From: Gillisia sp.
GTDB lineage: Bacteria > Bacteroidota > Bacteroidia > Flavobacteriales > Flavobacteriaceae
Direction: 5' to 3'
Assembly: GCA_024635655.1 (NCBI GenBank)
Contig: JAGXIL010000085.1
Location: 1 to 64,000, forward strand
Length of the DNA: 64,000 nt
Shown piece after piece: positions 1 to 9,724 of this stretch. The notes under the pieces are model-generated. The model searched no databases. It was given only the letters and a program-made list of their open reading frames with translations, and was not told where the DNA came from. Numbering within the stretch: position 1 is the first letter of the stretch; each line of letters starts with the position of its first letter. The translations under genes and the position numbers were made by a program.

Positions 1-105
<105 letters not shown>

Positions 106-152
106 CTTAAATTAAAAACGTAATTAAGCTATCAATTTTTAGGGATGAAATG

Positions 153-539
153 CTATAACAGGACCAATTCCCTGAAAAGTCTTTCCAGGGTGTCATCTAT
201 GGCAACACACATCCCCGGGTGAGGACGGGAGGTTTGTATCACTGAACTTCGCACTGCGGTAAGCCACCTGAACCTGGAAGGCACATCAAGTTGGGCAATT
301 GGTCCACCATCTTTAGCGCCCTGGCAGATCTTCTCAAAAGATTCCAGGTTCTTCTGAATTTGCTCCAGGTCAAAATCCTGGCAAAGGCATCGCAAACGTT
401 GCTCATCCAGGCGAAATTTCATCTGAAGATACTTTTCTCTTTTGCAAAAGATAACGATCCCCACATTCAGAAATTCCTCGCGCTCCACCCTTGGCAAAAC
501 CCGGATTACTGCATATTCATATAAGTGTTTGTCTTGCAT
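153..539 (-). CDS. DUF3037 family protein
   Basis: ORF 128 aa 'YEYAVIRVLPRVEREEFLNVGIVIFC'; 23-bp overlap with the upstream HipA-like kinase gene. Confidence 0.85.
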   Translation of the reverse strand: MQDKHLYEYAVIRVLPRVEREEFLNVGIVIFCKREKYLQMKFRLDEQRLRCLCQDFDLEQIQKNLESFEKICQGAKDGGPIAQLDVPSRFRWLTAVRSSVIQTSRPHPGMCVAIDDTLERLFRELVLL

Positions 540-1308
540 CTTGAGCTTCTTTTATAAATATTTCAGAATTCGCCAGTCTTACCAGTAAAAATTTCAGGTA
601 GGCTTCTTTTATTTCTTCAGGTGTTTCCTCATTGCCTTCCCAGGAAAGCCATTCCGCAGGAATAAGATCCACAATGGCTTTTAATTTTCCTTCAGTTAAA
701 AGCTGTTTCATTTCAGCATCAACTTCCGTAAGCTTTTCAGCCTGTGGCAGGAGTACGTGGTCTTTTATAAAACTAAAAGGGCTTTTGGCGTTCTTTTCTA
801 TGTTAGTCCAGGAGTGGTGAAAATAAAAAGAGGCTCCGTGGTCTATGAGCCATAATTCCTTGTACCACATTAACATATTGGTGTTTCTGAATGTGCGGTC
901 TACATTAGTAATATAAGCATCCAGCCACACGATTTTAGAAGCAAGAACGGGATCTACAATGGTGACGACCGGATCATAATTAATGGCACCTGATAAAAAA
1001 TGCATCGCAAGGTTGAGGCCCTTGCTTCCCTGTAAAAGATCCTGGATCTCTTCGTCTCCTTCCGTTCTTCCAAAGGCTTCATCGAGGTGAGCGTAAACCA
1101 GTTCGGGAACCCTTAAACCCATGATCCTGGCTATTTCTCCACCCAATAATTCAGCTATTAAAGCTTTTACCCCGTGGCCGGCTCCGCGAAACTTCAGTAC
1201 ATACTTAAAATCATCATCTGCCTCTGCAAGGGCAGGTAAAGACCCACCTTCCCTTAAAGGAGTGATGTAACGCGTCACGGTGACGGTGCGCAGTTTATTG
1301 AGATTCAT
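517..1308 (-). CDS. HipA-like kinase family protein (HipA_2 type)
   Basis: ORF 263 aa with YVLKFRG (nucleotide-binding Lys), NVDRTFRNTN catalytic loop and LIDHG metal-binding motif. Confidence 0.82.
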   Translation of the reverse strand: MNLNKLRTVTVTRYITPLREGGSLPALAEADDDFKYVLKFRGAGHGVKALIAELLGGEIARIMGLRVPELVYAHLDEAFGRTEGDEEIQDLLQGSKGLNLAMHFLSGAINYDPVVTIVDPVLASKIVWLDAYITNVDRTFRNTNMLMWYKELWLIDHGASFYFHHSWTNIEKNAKSPFSFIKDHVLLPQAEKLTEVDAEMKQLLTEGKLKAIVDLIPAEWLSWEGNEETPEEIKEAYLKFLLVRLANSEIFIKEAQDARQTLI

Positions 1309-1450
1309 ATTAATTATTCAGGTCGTGCAAATTTAGGAAAATCTTCCGGTTACTATGATCAGGTGAATTTTATATGAAACGGTATATTGGAACCGGTGTA
1401 ATCCCGGTGAGCTCTGGAACTCATTTACAAGATCAAGTTGAAATGTGAAA

Positions 1451-1717
1451 TTAAAACAAGAAAAAAGGAAGACCAAAGAAATCTTCGGTATTCCTTTTCC
1501 AGTCGGGGTACATAAAAATCTCAATATCTTCCAAAGGGAGGTAACTTTGTTTGTGGCCTTTTTGCGAGTTCAGTTGAAAATCAGGTTTTTCGTCTGGAAT
1601 ACGGAAGGTAAAGCAATGCTCTAATGATATCAGGGGGAAGAAATAATATTTGGCGCTATAGCTCGTGCTGACAATAAATTTAAAGAAAATAAACCAATTG
1701 CCTAAAATTCGTTGGAA
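1451..1717 (-). pseudogene. ATG-less open frame, possible C-terminal gene remnant
   Basis: Manual minus-strand translation between stops: FQRILGNWFIFFKFIVSTSYSAKYYFFPLISLEHCFTFRIPDEKPDFQLNSQKGHKQSYLPLEDIEIFMYPDWKRNTEDFFGLPFFLF*; only Met is late; composition looks coding. Confidence 0.35.
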
Positions 1718-1766
1718 TTAAGACAAGTCCTGTTTTTAAGTTGGATTAGATTCTTTTATACTGAAG

Positions 1767-2279
1767 CTATATTTTTTCATATGCTTTGGTCATATGATCA
1801 CAGGCATTTGCAGTACCTCGTAGGGTTTTTTCCTGATCTAGAAGTAACCACTCTCCCTTTCCGCCGTCACAATTTTCAATAAGTTCATTTTCTTCGGTGT
1901 AAGAAAGTTTATAGTATTCCTCTCCTGTCCCGGTTGAAACATGCTCAAAAGTGCCTGAGGCTTCCACTTCCTCATCGTTATTCTGTCGAATTTTGGTAAA
2001 GGTATTATCAGGGGAGAAACGATAGGTTTCCTGGTACATCATGTCTTCTCCGGATGTTTCAGAATTTGCCAACATGCCGCTCATCGTTACCAGCTGCCAC
2101 TCCTGGGGAAATTCTTCTTTTGAAAGGGGAAAGACTTTTTCCCCGGCAGAAAGATCTGATGTGCCGGGATCATCAGAAGCTTCTTCTGCTTTATCTGAAT
2201 TGCAGGATTGCGCAGCAAATAAAATAACAGCTATGAGTAAAATAATATTTGTTTTCATGAAAAATACAGTTTCCGACAA
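1767..2279 (-). CDS. Putative lipoprotein, lipocalin-like
   Basis: ORF 170 aa; signal peptide with lipobox-like ILFAAQSCNS; 'WQLVTMSGM...YRFSPDNTFTKIR...GTFE' resembles lipocalin-like domains. Confidence 0.65.
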   Translation of the reverse strand: MSETVFFMKTNIILLIAVILFAAQSCNSDKAEEASDDPGTSDLSAGEKVFPLSKEEFPQEWQLVTMSGMLANSETSGEDMMYQETYRFSPDNTFTKIRQNNDEEVEASGTFEHVSTGTGEEYYKLSYTEENELIENCDGGKGEWLLLDQEKTLRGTANACDHMTKAYEKI

Positions 2280-2412
2280 GGTATTATAATTAAAGCAGTT
2301 AGCGAAGAAGAATAAAATAACTCTTATTGTATTTGGTTCAACGTTTTGAAATAATTGAACAAACTTAAAATTAAATTAGGAGGAGGATGTATTAAATGAA
2401 ATTTGAAATTAA

Positions 2413-2445
2413 AAAACCCGGAGAGAATTTTCTTTCCGGGTTTTT
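2413..2445 (-). terminator. Intrinsic terminator of the downstream-ending Gfo/Idh/MocA gene
   Basis: AACCCGGA...TCCGGGTT stem flanked by A/T tracts. Confidence 0.75.
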
Positions 2446-2475
2446 ACCTTACTTTCAATCCTGCATAAACCAGTT

Positions 2476-3558
2476 TTAGAGTTGTAATCGCTCTCCATTC
2501 CTGGCTGCCGATTCATATATTTTTTCCACAATAACAATATCTTTTAACCCATCTTCCCCGGGAACCCTTACCGGTTCGTCGTGCAGGATGGCCAGGGCGT
2601 CGTTATCCATTTGTACGGCCTGTTGATTCTTTCCGAAAGGTTCCAGTACAGTTCCATCACTTGCCTTACCCTGAACGCCGGAGTATGATTGAAATGGCCT
2701 CAGATAGTACCAGCCATCTTCACAGTTCACTTCCAGATTATTCATGCTTTCTCCAAAACTGGTACGGCAACTGGCCATGATACCACCGGGAAATTCCAGG
2801 TCAAAAATGGTAGTTTCATCAACCTCTGTAAATATTTCCGGCCGGTTGGTCATGGTTCTGGCACTTACTGCAACAGGTTCCATTCCAGTAGTATATCGGG
2901 TGGCATTCAAAGGATAAACCCCCATATCATACATAGCACCACCTCCCATTTCCTTTTCGAGTTTCCATGGCGTAATGGTGGCTCCATTGTATCCGGCGGC
3001 CGCTTCAAGATTTTCTATTTTTCCGAAAGGTTTGGTCTCAGCCCATTTCATAATGGTTTGCGTATTTGCCTCGTGCTGCATTCTGTAGCCAATGGAAAGC
3101 TTCACATTATTTTTGTTACAGGCATTTATAATTTGCCGGCACTCTTCAGCTGTTTTGGCCATAGGTTTTTCACACCACACGTGTTTTCCGGCATTAGCCG
3201 CTTTAATAGCATATTCAGCGTGTAAACCTGTAGGAAGTACGATGTAGACCACATCAATATCTTCATTATTGGCGATATCGTCCATATTTTCATAATTGTA
3301 CACATTGGAATCTTTGATCCCGTATTCCCTTTGCCATTGCGGAATCTTATCAGGACTCCCTGTCACGATCCCTCTTAGCTCACAATGCTCTGTAAGTTGT
3401 AGTGCCGGCGCCAAAAGATCTGTGCTGTAATATCCTAAACCAACCAAAGCCACCCCCAGCTTTTTCTGTTGACCTCCAAATAAAAAATTACAGGAGGGAA
3501 GGGTAGTGGCTGCCAGGAATAATCCCGATTTTTTTATAAAGGTTCTTCTGTTATCCAT
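2476..3558 (-). CDS. Gfo/Idh/MocA family oxidoreductase, exported
   Basis: ORF 360 aa; signal 'RRTFIKKSGLFLAATTLPSC', Rossmann GVALVGLGYYS, CEKPMAKT motif. Confidence 0.88.
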   Translation of the reverse strand: MDNRRTFIKKSGLFLAATTLPSCNFLFGGQQKKLGVALVGLGYYSTDLLAPALQLTEHCELRGIVTGSPDKIPQWQREYGIKDSNVYNYENMDDIANNEDIDVVYIVLPTGLHAEYAIKAANAGKHVWCEKPMAKTAEECRQIINACNKNNVKLSIGYRMQHEANTQTIMKWAETKPFGKIENLEAAAGYNGATITPWKLEKEMGGGAMYDMGVYPLNATRYTTGMEPVAVSARTMTNRPEIFTEVDETTIFDLEFPGGIMASCRTSFGESMNNLEVNCEDGWYYLRPFQSYSGVQGKASDGTVLEPFGKNQQAVQMDNDALAILHDEPVRVPGEDGLKDIVIVEKIYESAARNGERLQL

Positions 3559-3588
3559 GAAAATGTTTTAAAAGTATGATTTTCAGTG

Positions 3589-4212
3589 TTACTGCTGAGA
3601 TTTTCCGGTCTTCACCCAGCCTGCAGTGGTGAGGGTTCTTTTTACCTGGTGAGCAACAGCTTTTTCCACCTTTTCGTTTAGATTTTCCTTTCCTGCAGAT
3701 ACGCTTACCCCGTAAGGATTTCCGCCGGCACCAAAGATAGATTCATCGGTATAGGAAGGGGTTACAACTATTGCTCCCCAGTGATACATGGTCTTATATA
3801 ATGAGAGTAAGGTAGTTTCCTGGCCCCCGTGAATATTTTGGGCACTGGTCATCCCACTTACTACCTTATTGGCAAGTTTACCTGTAAACCAAAGTCCGCC
3901 GGTGGTATCAATAAAAGCCGAAAGCTGGGATGGAAGATCTCCATATCTCGTGGGAGCACTAAAAATAATGGCATCGGCCCATTCCAGGTCGTCCAGGGAA
4001 ACTTCGGGTACATTCCGGGTGGCCTCGATATGTGCCTGCCAGTCCTTATTTTCGGAAATGGCTTCCTGTGGTGCGGTTTCCTTAACTTTCAAAATTTTTA
4101 CTTCTTTTACTCCATTTTGCTTCGCCGCCTTTTCTGCCCACTGCGCAAGCTGATAATTTGTTCCGGTTGAACTGTAATAAACGATCGCTAATTTTACATT
4201 TTCCATCTTCAA
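3589..4212 (-). CDS. wrbA: NAD(P)H:quinone oxidoreductase, WrbA-type flavodoxin-like protein
   Basis: ORF 207 aa; 'IVYYSSTGTNYQLAQ', 'DAIIFSAPTRYGDLPSQLSAFIDTTGGLW'. Confidence 0.85.
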   Translation of the reverse strand: MKMENVKLAIVYYSSTGTNYQLAQWAEKAAKQNGVKEVKILKVKETAPQEAISENKDWQAHIEATRNVPEVSLDDLEWADAIIFSAPTRYGDLPSQLSAFIDTTGGLWFTGKLANKVVSGMTSAQNIHGGQETTLLSLYKTMYHWGAIVVTPSYTDESIFGAGGNPYGVSVSAGKENLNEKVEKAVAHQVKRTLTTAGWVKTGKSQQ

Positions 4213-4472
4213 TTTTTAATTTAAGGTTATTATCTTTTAGTGCTTTAAGATAAATTTTTAATAAGGAAATAGTTTTAAATATTTTATAAAACATGTGTAA
4301 TTCTCAAAATTTTCGGAAATTGTTTTAATAATAACGAGGCAAAGGGGAAAGAAGAAGATTGGAAATGTTGAAATTTTCCAAAGCCTAAGCGGATCTAAAA
4401 ATCGCTAATGGCCGGGAATATATTCAATTAAAAAGCACTATTTTTGCACTTTAATAAAAGACACAAGTCAAT

Positions 4473-5780
4473 ATGGGCAATATAGTAGCCATTGTAGGAA
4501 GGCCTAACGTAGGAAAATCTACCTTTTTTAACCGCATGATCCAGAGAAGAGAAGCCATTGTGGATGCTGTAAGTGGTGTTACCCGGGATAGAAATTACGG
4601 AAAAACCGAATGGAATGGGAGAACCTTTTCTATTATTGATACCGGGGGTTACATTAAAGGTAGCGATGATATTTTTGAGGCCGAAATTGACAAACAGGTA
4701 GAACTGGCCATTGATGAAGCCGATGCCATTATCTTTATGGTTGATGTAGAATCAGGGATAACCGGGATGGATGAGGATGTTGCAAAGCTTCTTCGGAAAG
4801 TGAAAAAACCTGTTTTTTTAGTCGTCAATAAAGTTGATAATTCAAAGCGTCTTGAAAATGCCGTGGAATTTTACTCACTGGGCCTGGGAGATTATTTTCC
4901 CATAGCCAGTACCAGCGGAAGTGGAACCGGAGATCTTCTTGATGCTGTAGTTGAAGCTTTACCGGAACTTGAGGAAGCAGAAGAGGAAGACTTGCCGAGA
5001 TTTGCTGTAGTGGGAAGGCCTAATGCAGGAAAATCTTCATTTATAAATTCTCTCATTGGGGAAGACAGATATATAGTTACAGACATAGCGGGAACTACCC
5101 GTGATGCTATTGATACAAGATACAATCGCTTCGGGTTTGAATTTAATCTTGTAGATACTGCCGGGATCAGGAGAAAATCCAAGGTAAAGGAAGATTTGGA
5201 ATTTTATTCCGTAATGCGGTCTGTACGTGCTATTGAGAATTGTGATGTGTGTTTGATAATCCTGGATGCCACCCGCGGATTTGACGGGCAGGTGCAAAAT
5301 ATCTTCTGGCTTGCGCAACGAAACCGAAAAGGGGTCGTGATCCTTGTCAACAAATGGGACCTGGTAGAAGATAAAGAAACAAACTCTCTGAAAGACTATG
5401 AAGCGAAAATAAAGAGAGAGATGGAACCATTTACAGATGTTCCCATTGTTTTCATGTCTGTTTTGACAAAGCAGCGAATTTTTAAGGCCATTGAAACTGC
5501 TGTTGAGGTTTATAAAAACCGCAGCAAGAAGATCAAGACCAGTGAGCTCAATGACCGCATGCTACCCATAATAGAACATTACCCGCCACCGGCCTGGAAA
5601 GGGAAATATGTGAAGATCAAATACTGCATGCAGTTGCCAACTCCGCAACCGCAGTTTGCATTTTTCTGTAACCTTCCGCAGTATGTTCGGGAGCCTTATA
5701 AGAGATACCTGGAAAATAAATTAAGAGAAGAATTTGATTTTACGGGGGTACCTGTTTCGGTTTATTTTAGAAAAAAATAG
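4473..5780 (+). CDS. der: Ribosome biogenesis GTPase Der (EngA)
   Basis: ORF 435 aa with two tandem G domains ([18 protein letters not shown]) and a KH-like C-terminus. Confidence 0.97.
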   Translation: MGNIVAIVGRPNVGKSTFFNRMIQRREAIVDAVSGVTRDRNYGKTEWNGRTFSIIDTGGYIKGSDDIFEAEIDKQVELAIDEADAIIFMVDVESGITGMDEDVAKLLRKVKKPVFLVVNKVDNSKRLENAVEFYSLGLGDYFPIASTSGSGTGDLLDAVVEALPELEEAEEEDLPRFAVVGRPNAGKSSFINSLIGEDRYIVTDIAGTTRDAIDTRYNRFGFEFNLVDTAGIRRKSKVKEDLEFYSVMRSVRAIENCDVCLIILDATRGFDGQVQNIFWLAQRNRKGVVILVNKWDLVEDKETNSLKDYEAKIKREMEPFTDVPIVFMSVLTKQRIFKAIETAVEVYKNRSKKIKTSELNDRMLPIIEHYPPPAWKGKYVKIKYCMQLPTPQPQFAFFCNLPQYVREPYKRYLENKLREEFDFTGVPVSVYFRKK

Positions 5781-5866
5781 ATACACCATTAAACTTTGTA
5801 ACAATATTGAGGTCTTAACAACTAATGTTAAGATCTCTTTTTGTTTTCAACCCCTTTTTCACATTC

Positions 5867-8641
5867 ATGAAGAATTATTTTCTCCCCCTCTTGTTGTTGC
5901 TTTCCCTTCAATTAACTGCACAAAATTTTGAAATCTCAGGCCGAATTACAGACGGCACTACTAAGCAACCACTGGAAGCTGCCACTGTTTATGTAGAAAA
6001 TCCTGCAGATAGTACCCTGGTGAGTTACACAATTTCTGAAAGCGACGGAGATTTTTTAATTACCGGAAACACCGGGTCTCCAAACCTCGCCCTCATAGTT
6101 TCCTTTACAGGATTTGAACTCCACAGGCAGATTATTGATTTTTCAGATGGTTATATAAAAAACACAGGAGATATTGCCATGTTGGAGGCAGATAATGCTT
6201 TAGATGAGATCAACCTCGTGGGCGCCCGTGCACCTATTGTGATCAAAAAAGATACGCTTGAGTTCAATGCCTCCTCTTTTGTAACCCGGCCAGATGCCAA
6301 CTTAGAGGAGTTGATGAAAAAACTTCCGGGGGTAGAGGTAGATACCCAGGGAAATATTACCGTTAATGGAAAACCTGTATCCCGGATCCTCGTTAACGGG
6401 AAGGAGTTCTTTGGCAATGATCCTAAGATCGCGACCAAAAATCTTCCCAAGGAGATCATAGATAAGATCCAGGTGACAGATACCAAGACCCGAAGTGAAG
6501 AATTTACCGGAAAAGCAGGTGATCCTGATAATAAGACCATAAATATTACCATTCAGGAAGATAAGAATAAAGGATATTTTGCCCGTGCAACCGTTGGCGG
6601 GGGTACAGATGACCGTTATGAAATGAGCGGGATAGGCAATTATTTTAAGGATAAAATGAGGATCAGTGTGCTGGCCAGCTCCAATAACATCAATAGTTCA
6701 GGTTTTAGCTTTGATGAAGTTTTTGATATGATGGGAAGAAATGCCCGTAGCTTTTCCTTTAACAGCAGCGGGGGATCCTTTGGGATCAACGGCCAGAACT
6801 TCGGCGGGGGAGGCGGTATCACTAAAGCTGAAACAGCGGGAATCAATTTTGTGAATGAGTGGGGTAAGAAAGCTGAGCTTAATGCCGATTACTTCTTCGG
6901 AAGAAACGATACAGAAACGCTAACGATAATTGAAAGGGAAAATATCCTGCCCAACTCCCGTTTCTTTTACAATTCCACCAGTGCAAGTAATCTGGTGAAT
7001 GACAGCCACAGAGCCAATGCGAGATTTGAGTATAAACCCGATACCCTCACCCGCATCTCCATCGCTCCACGCTTTAATTCCAACACAGCATTTTCCAACC
7101 GAAGTAATAATGCAGAATCATTAAATGAGAACAGAGAGCTTGTAAATGCTACCGAAACCATTGATGATGAATTCCTGGAAAGCCAAAGTTTTAGCAACAG
7201 GCTGGACTTTATTCGTCGCTATGGCAACAGGGGAGCATATTCCCAGGTTAACTTTGAAAATCGTCACCAAAAACAGAAAAACGAGAATTTCTTTTTCTCT
7301 GAGAGCCGCTTCTTTGATGATGAAGATGTACAGATCCAGGATCAGTTTATTGATGAAGACCAGATCGAAAATGAATATTCTGTAGGAGTTACGCAGCGAT
7401 TTGTTCTTCTGGAAAAATTCTTTTTAGATGCTTCGTATAATTTTTCGGCAACTAATAATACCAACACCAGATATGTTTATGACCAGGATCTGGAAAGTGG
7501 AGCATATAATGATTTTAATAATCTGCTAAGTAGTGATTTTCAATCCAGGAGCCAGAAGAATATTCCAAATGTCGGTTTAAATTATGAAGGTACAAAATGG
7601 AGGCTGGGCTCAGAAGTTGGCCTGTTGAACACTACTTTGGAGAACAATAATTTCCTGCAGGATATTTCATATTCCAATAACTTCAATAATCTTTTCCTTA
7701 GAGGAAATGTGAGATATGAGATCACCAGGTCGAAAAGTATCTATTTAAACTACAACAGCGATGCAGGTATACCTTCCATAAGGCAACTGCAGCCGGTGGT
7801 TAACAGGACCAATCCTTTAAATATAGTGGTTGGAAACCCCGATCTGCGCCCAACTTTTACCCAAACGCTTCGTGGAGGATTCAGGAACTATGATTTCTCT
7901 AAAAGAAGCGGATTCTTCAGTTATGGGTCGGTAACGTTTACAGATAACAGTATAGTCCCGGTCACTACTACAGATGAGGACCTGGTAAGAACCACGACCT
8001 ATGCCAATGTAGACGGAGCCATAAATTCCAATGTGGGTATGTCCTTCTCTAAGCAGTATAAAAAAGAAAAGCGGGAATTTAGCTATAGGTTGGGGGTCAA
8101 CGGAAATTATGACAGGAACGTTGGATTTACCAATGCGGTACAATATAAGGCGGAAAGATATACTGTAAGGCCGTCTGTTAATTTCACCCTTGCCATTGAA
8201 GATTATTTTTCCTTTAACCCGGGGTACCAGCTGGCATTCACTGAAACACAATACGATATTAATGCCAACAGGAACGAGAATTTCACCAACCACACGATTT
8301 CCCTTGAAGCCACCACCTTCTGGCCCAAAAACGTAGTTTTGGGGAATGATATCTCTTACAATTACTACGGAAATCTGTCGGCAGGATTTGACAACACTGC
8401 GTTCCTCTGGAATGTGAGCCTTGGCTACAAGTTCCTGAAAGATAATGCCACCCTGAAATTCAAGGTTTACGATATGCTGAACGAGAACGTATCTACCCAG
8501 CGTACAGTAGGCGATGACTTTATACAGGATACTCAAAACCTGATCCTACGAAGATATGGAATGCTGAGTTTTACATACAAAATAAGCAAGTTCGGCGGAA
8601 AAGATCCTAATGATGGGGGAACAAGATTCAGGAGAATGTAA
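5867..8641 (+). CDS. TonB-dependent receptor-like outer membrane beta-barrel protein with N-terminal carboxypeptidase-like domain
   Basis: ORF track 5825..8641; start at 5867 gives the signal peptide MKNYFLPLLLLLSLQLTAQ; plug 'KKLPGVEVDTQGNITVNGKPVSRILVNGKEFFG'. Confidence 0.9.
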   Translation: MKNYFLPLLLLLSLQLTAQNFEISGRITDGTTKQPLEAATVYVENPADSTLVSYTISESDGDFLITGNTGSPNLALIVSFTGFELHRQIIDFSDGYIKNTGDIAMLEADNALDEINLVGARAPIVIKKDTLEFNASSFVTRPDANLEELMKKLPGVEVDTQGNITVNGKPVSRILVNGKEFFGNDPKIATKNLPKEIIDKIQVTDTKTRSEEFTGKAGDPDNKTINITIQEDKNKGYFARATVGGGTDDRYEMSGIGNYFKDKMRISVLASSNNINSSGFSFDEVFDMMGRNARSFSFNSSGGSFGINGQNFGGGGGITKAETAGINFVNEWGKKAELNADYFFGRNDTETLTIIERENILPNSRFFYNSTSASNLVNDSHRANARFEYKPDTLTRISIAPRFNSNTAFSNRSNNAESLNENRELVNATETIDDEFLESQSFSNRLDFIRRYGNRGAYSQVNFENRHQKQKNENFFFSESRFFDDEDVQIQDQFIDEDQIENEYSVGVTQRFVLLEKFFLDASYNFSATNNTNTRYVYDQDLESGAYNDFNNLLSSDFQSRSQKNIPNVGLNYEGTKWRLGSEVGLLNTTLENNNFLQDISYSNNFNNLFLRGNVRYEITRSKSIYLNYNSDAGIPSIRQLQPVVNRTNPLNIVVGNPDLRPTFTQTLRGGFRNYDFSKRSGFFSYGSVTFTDNSIVPVTTTDEDLVRTTTYANVDGAINSNVGMSFSKQYKKEKREFSYRLGVNGNYDRNVGFTNAVQYKAERYTVRPSVNFTLAIEDYFSFNPGYQLAFTETQYDINANRNENFTNHTISLEATTFWPKNVVLGNDISYNYYGNLSAGFDNTAFLWNVSLGYKFLKDNATLKFKVYDMLNENVSTQRTVGDDFIQDTQNLILRRYGMLSFTYKISKFGGKDPNDGGTRFRRM

Positions 8642-8785
8642 TTCTCTTTGAGTAATTATCAGCTGGTCCACTCATGTTTTTAAAAGACTTTAGTCAATTG
8701 ACTAAAACCTTTTCTGTGCTTTTCTTCGCGCTCTAAAATTTTATGATGTTTTTCCTTGCGTGAAATCTCCCCTTCCCAAAAAATA

Positions 8786-9720
8786 GCCACGAATTCATAT
8801 AAAAAACCCACCCCGTCCTGCGGACACCCATCCCCGGAGGGGATTTTTTTAACTTGGTACTTAAAACCTGGAACTTGGAATTTGGTGCTTGAAACCTGAA
8901 ACCTGAAATTTGGTGCTTGAAAATTGGAATTTAATTTTCTGTTTTCCCTGAGGTTAGCCACGAATGCACGAATGTTGGGTGGTGGTAATTGGTATACAGT
9001 GGTAAATGGGCAGTGGGCAAAGTTGTTAGATTTTGATTAAGACTGATACAAAAAAAATCCCACCCCGTCCTGCGGCCACCCCTCCCCGGAGGGGATTTTT
9101 TAAACCTGGTGCTTGGGAAATGGAATTTAATTTTTGGTGCTTGAAACCTGAAACTTAAAATTTGGTGCTTGAAATTTTGAATTTTCTTTTCTGTTTTCCC
9201 TGAGGTTAGCCACGAATGCACGAATGTTGGGTGGTGGTGTTAGGTAGATAGTGGTAAGTGGGCAGGGGGCAGAGTCTTTAGATTTTATTAAGACTGATAC
9301 AAAAAAAATCCCACCCCGTCCTGCGGACACCCCTCCCCGGAGGGGAATAAAAAAGGCACCCCTCCTTATTAAAGGAGGGGTGGGCAACTTGTTGGTCGGG
9401 GTGGTTGCGTGGGATTTTTCAAAATAGATTATTTGTGATATTAGTAATGGAACCTCCAGCCCCTGGTTTTCATAAGATCTTTGATTAGTACTACTACAAA
9501 AAAATCCCACCCCGTCGTGCGGACACCCCTCCCCGGAGGGGATCTTTTTAATTTGGTGCTTGGAATTTGGAATTTAATTTTTGGTGCTTGAAACCTGAAA
9601 CCTGAAACCTGAAACCTGGAACTTGGATTTTGGTACTAGTATTTTAAAACTTTGAACATTGAACTTTGAACTTTGAACTTTAAATTTTAAATTCCCTTTT
9701 GGAAATTGGAATTTAGTCCT
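8786..9720. repeat. Intergenic repeat cluster: four copies of CACCCCGTCstGCGGmCACCC(C/A)TCCCCGGAGGGG plus ~250-bp units and heptamer tracts
   Basis: CCCCGTC cores near 8811, 9063, 9314 and 9510; gttttccctgaggttagccacgaatgcacgaatgttgggtggtggt at 8941 and 9193 (252-bp offset); GAAACCT and GAACTTT heptamers at ~9590-9690. Confidence 0.92.
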
Positions 9721-9724
9721 TGTA

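Noticed and set aside
1333-1524. 63-aa minus-strand ORF
   Set aside because: Non-protein-like composition; a different frame over the same DNA (1451-1717) looks more coding.
7817-8536. 239-aa minus-strand ORF
   Set aside because: Antisense to the TonB-dependent receptor-like gene with no recognisable motifs.
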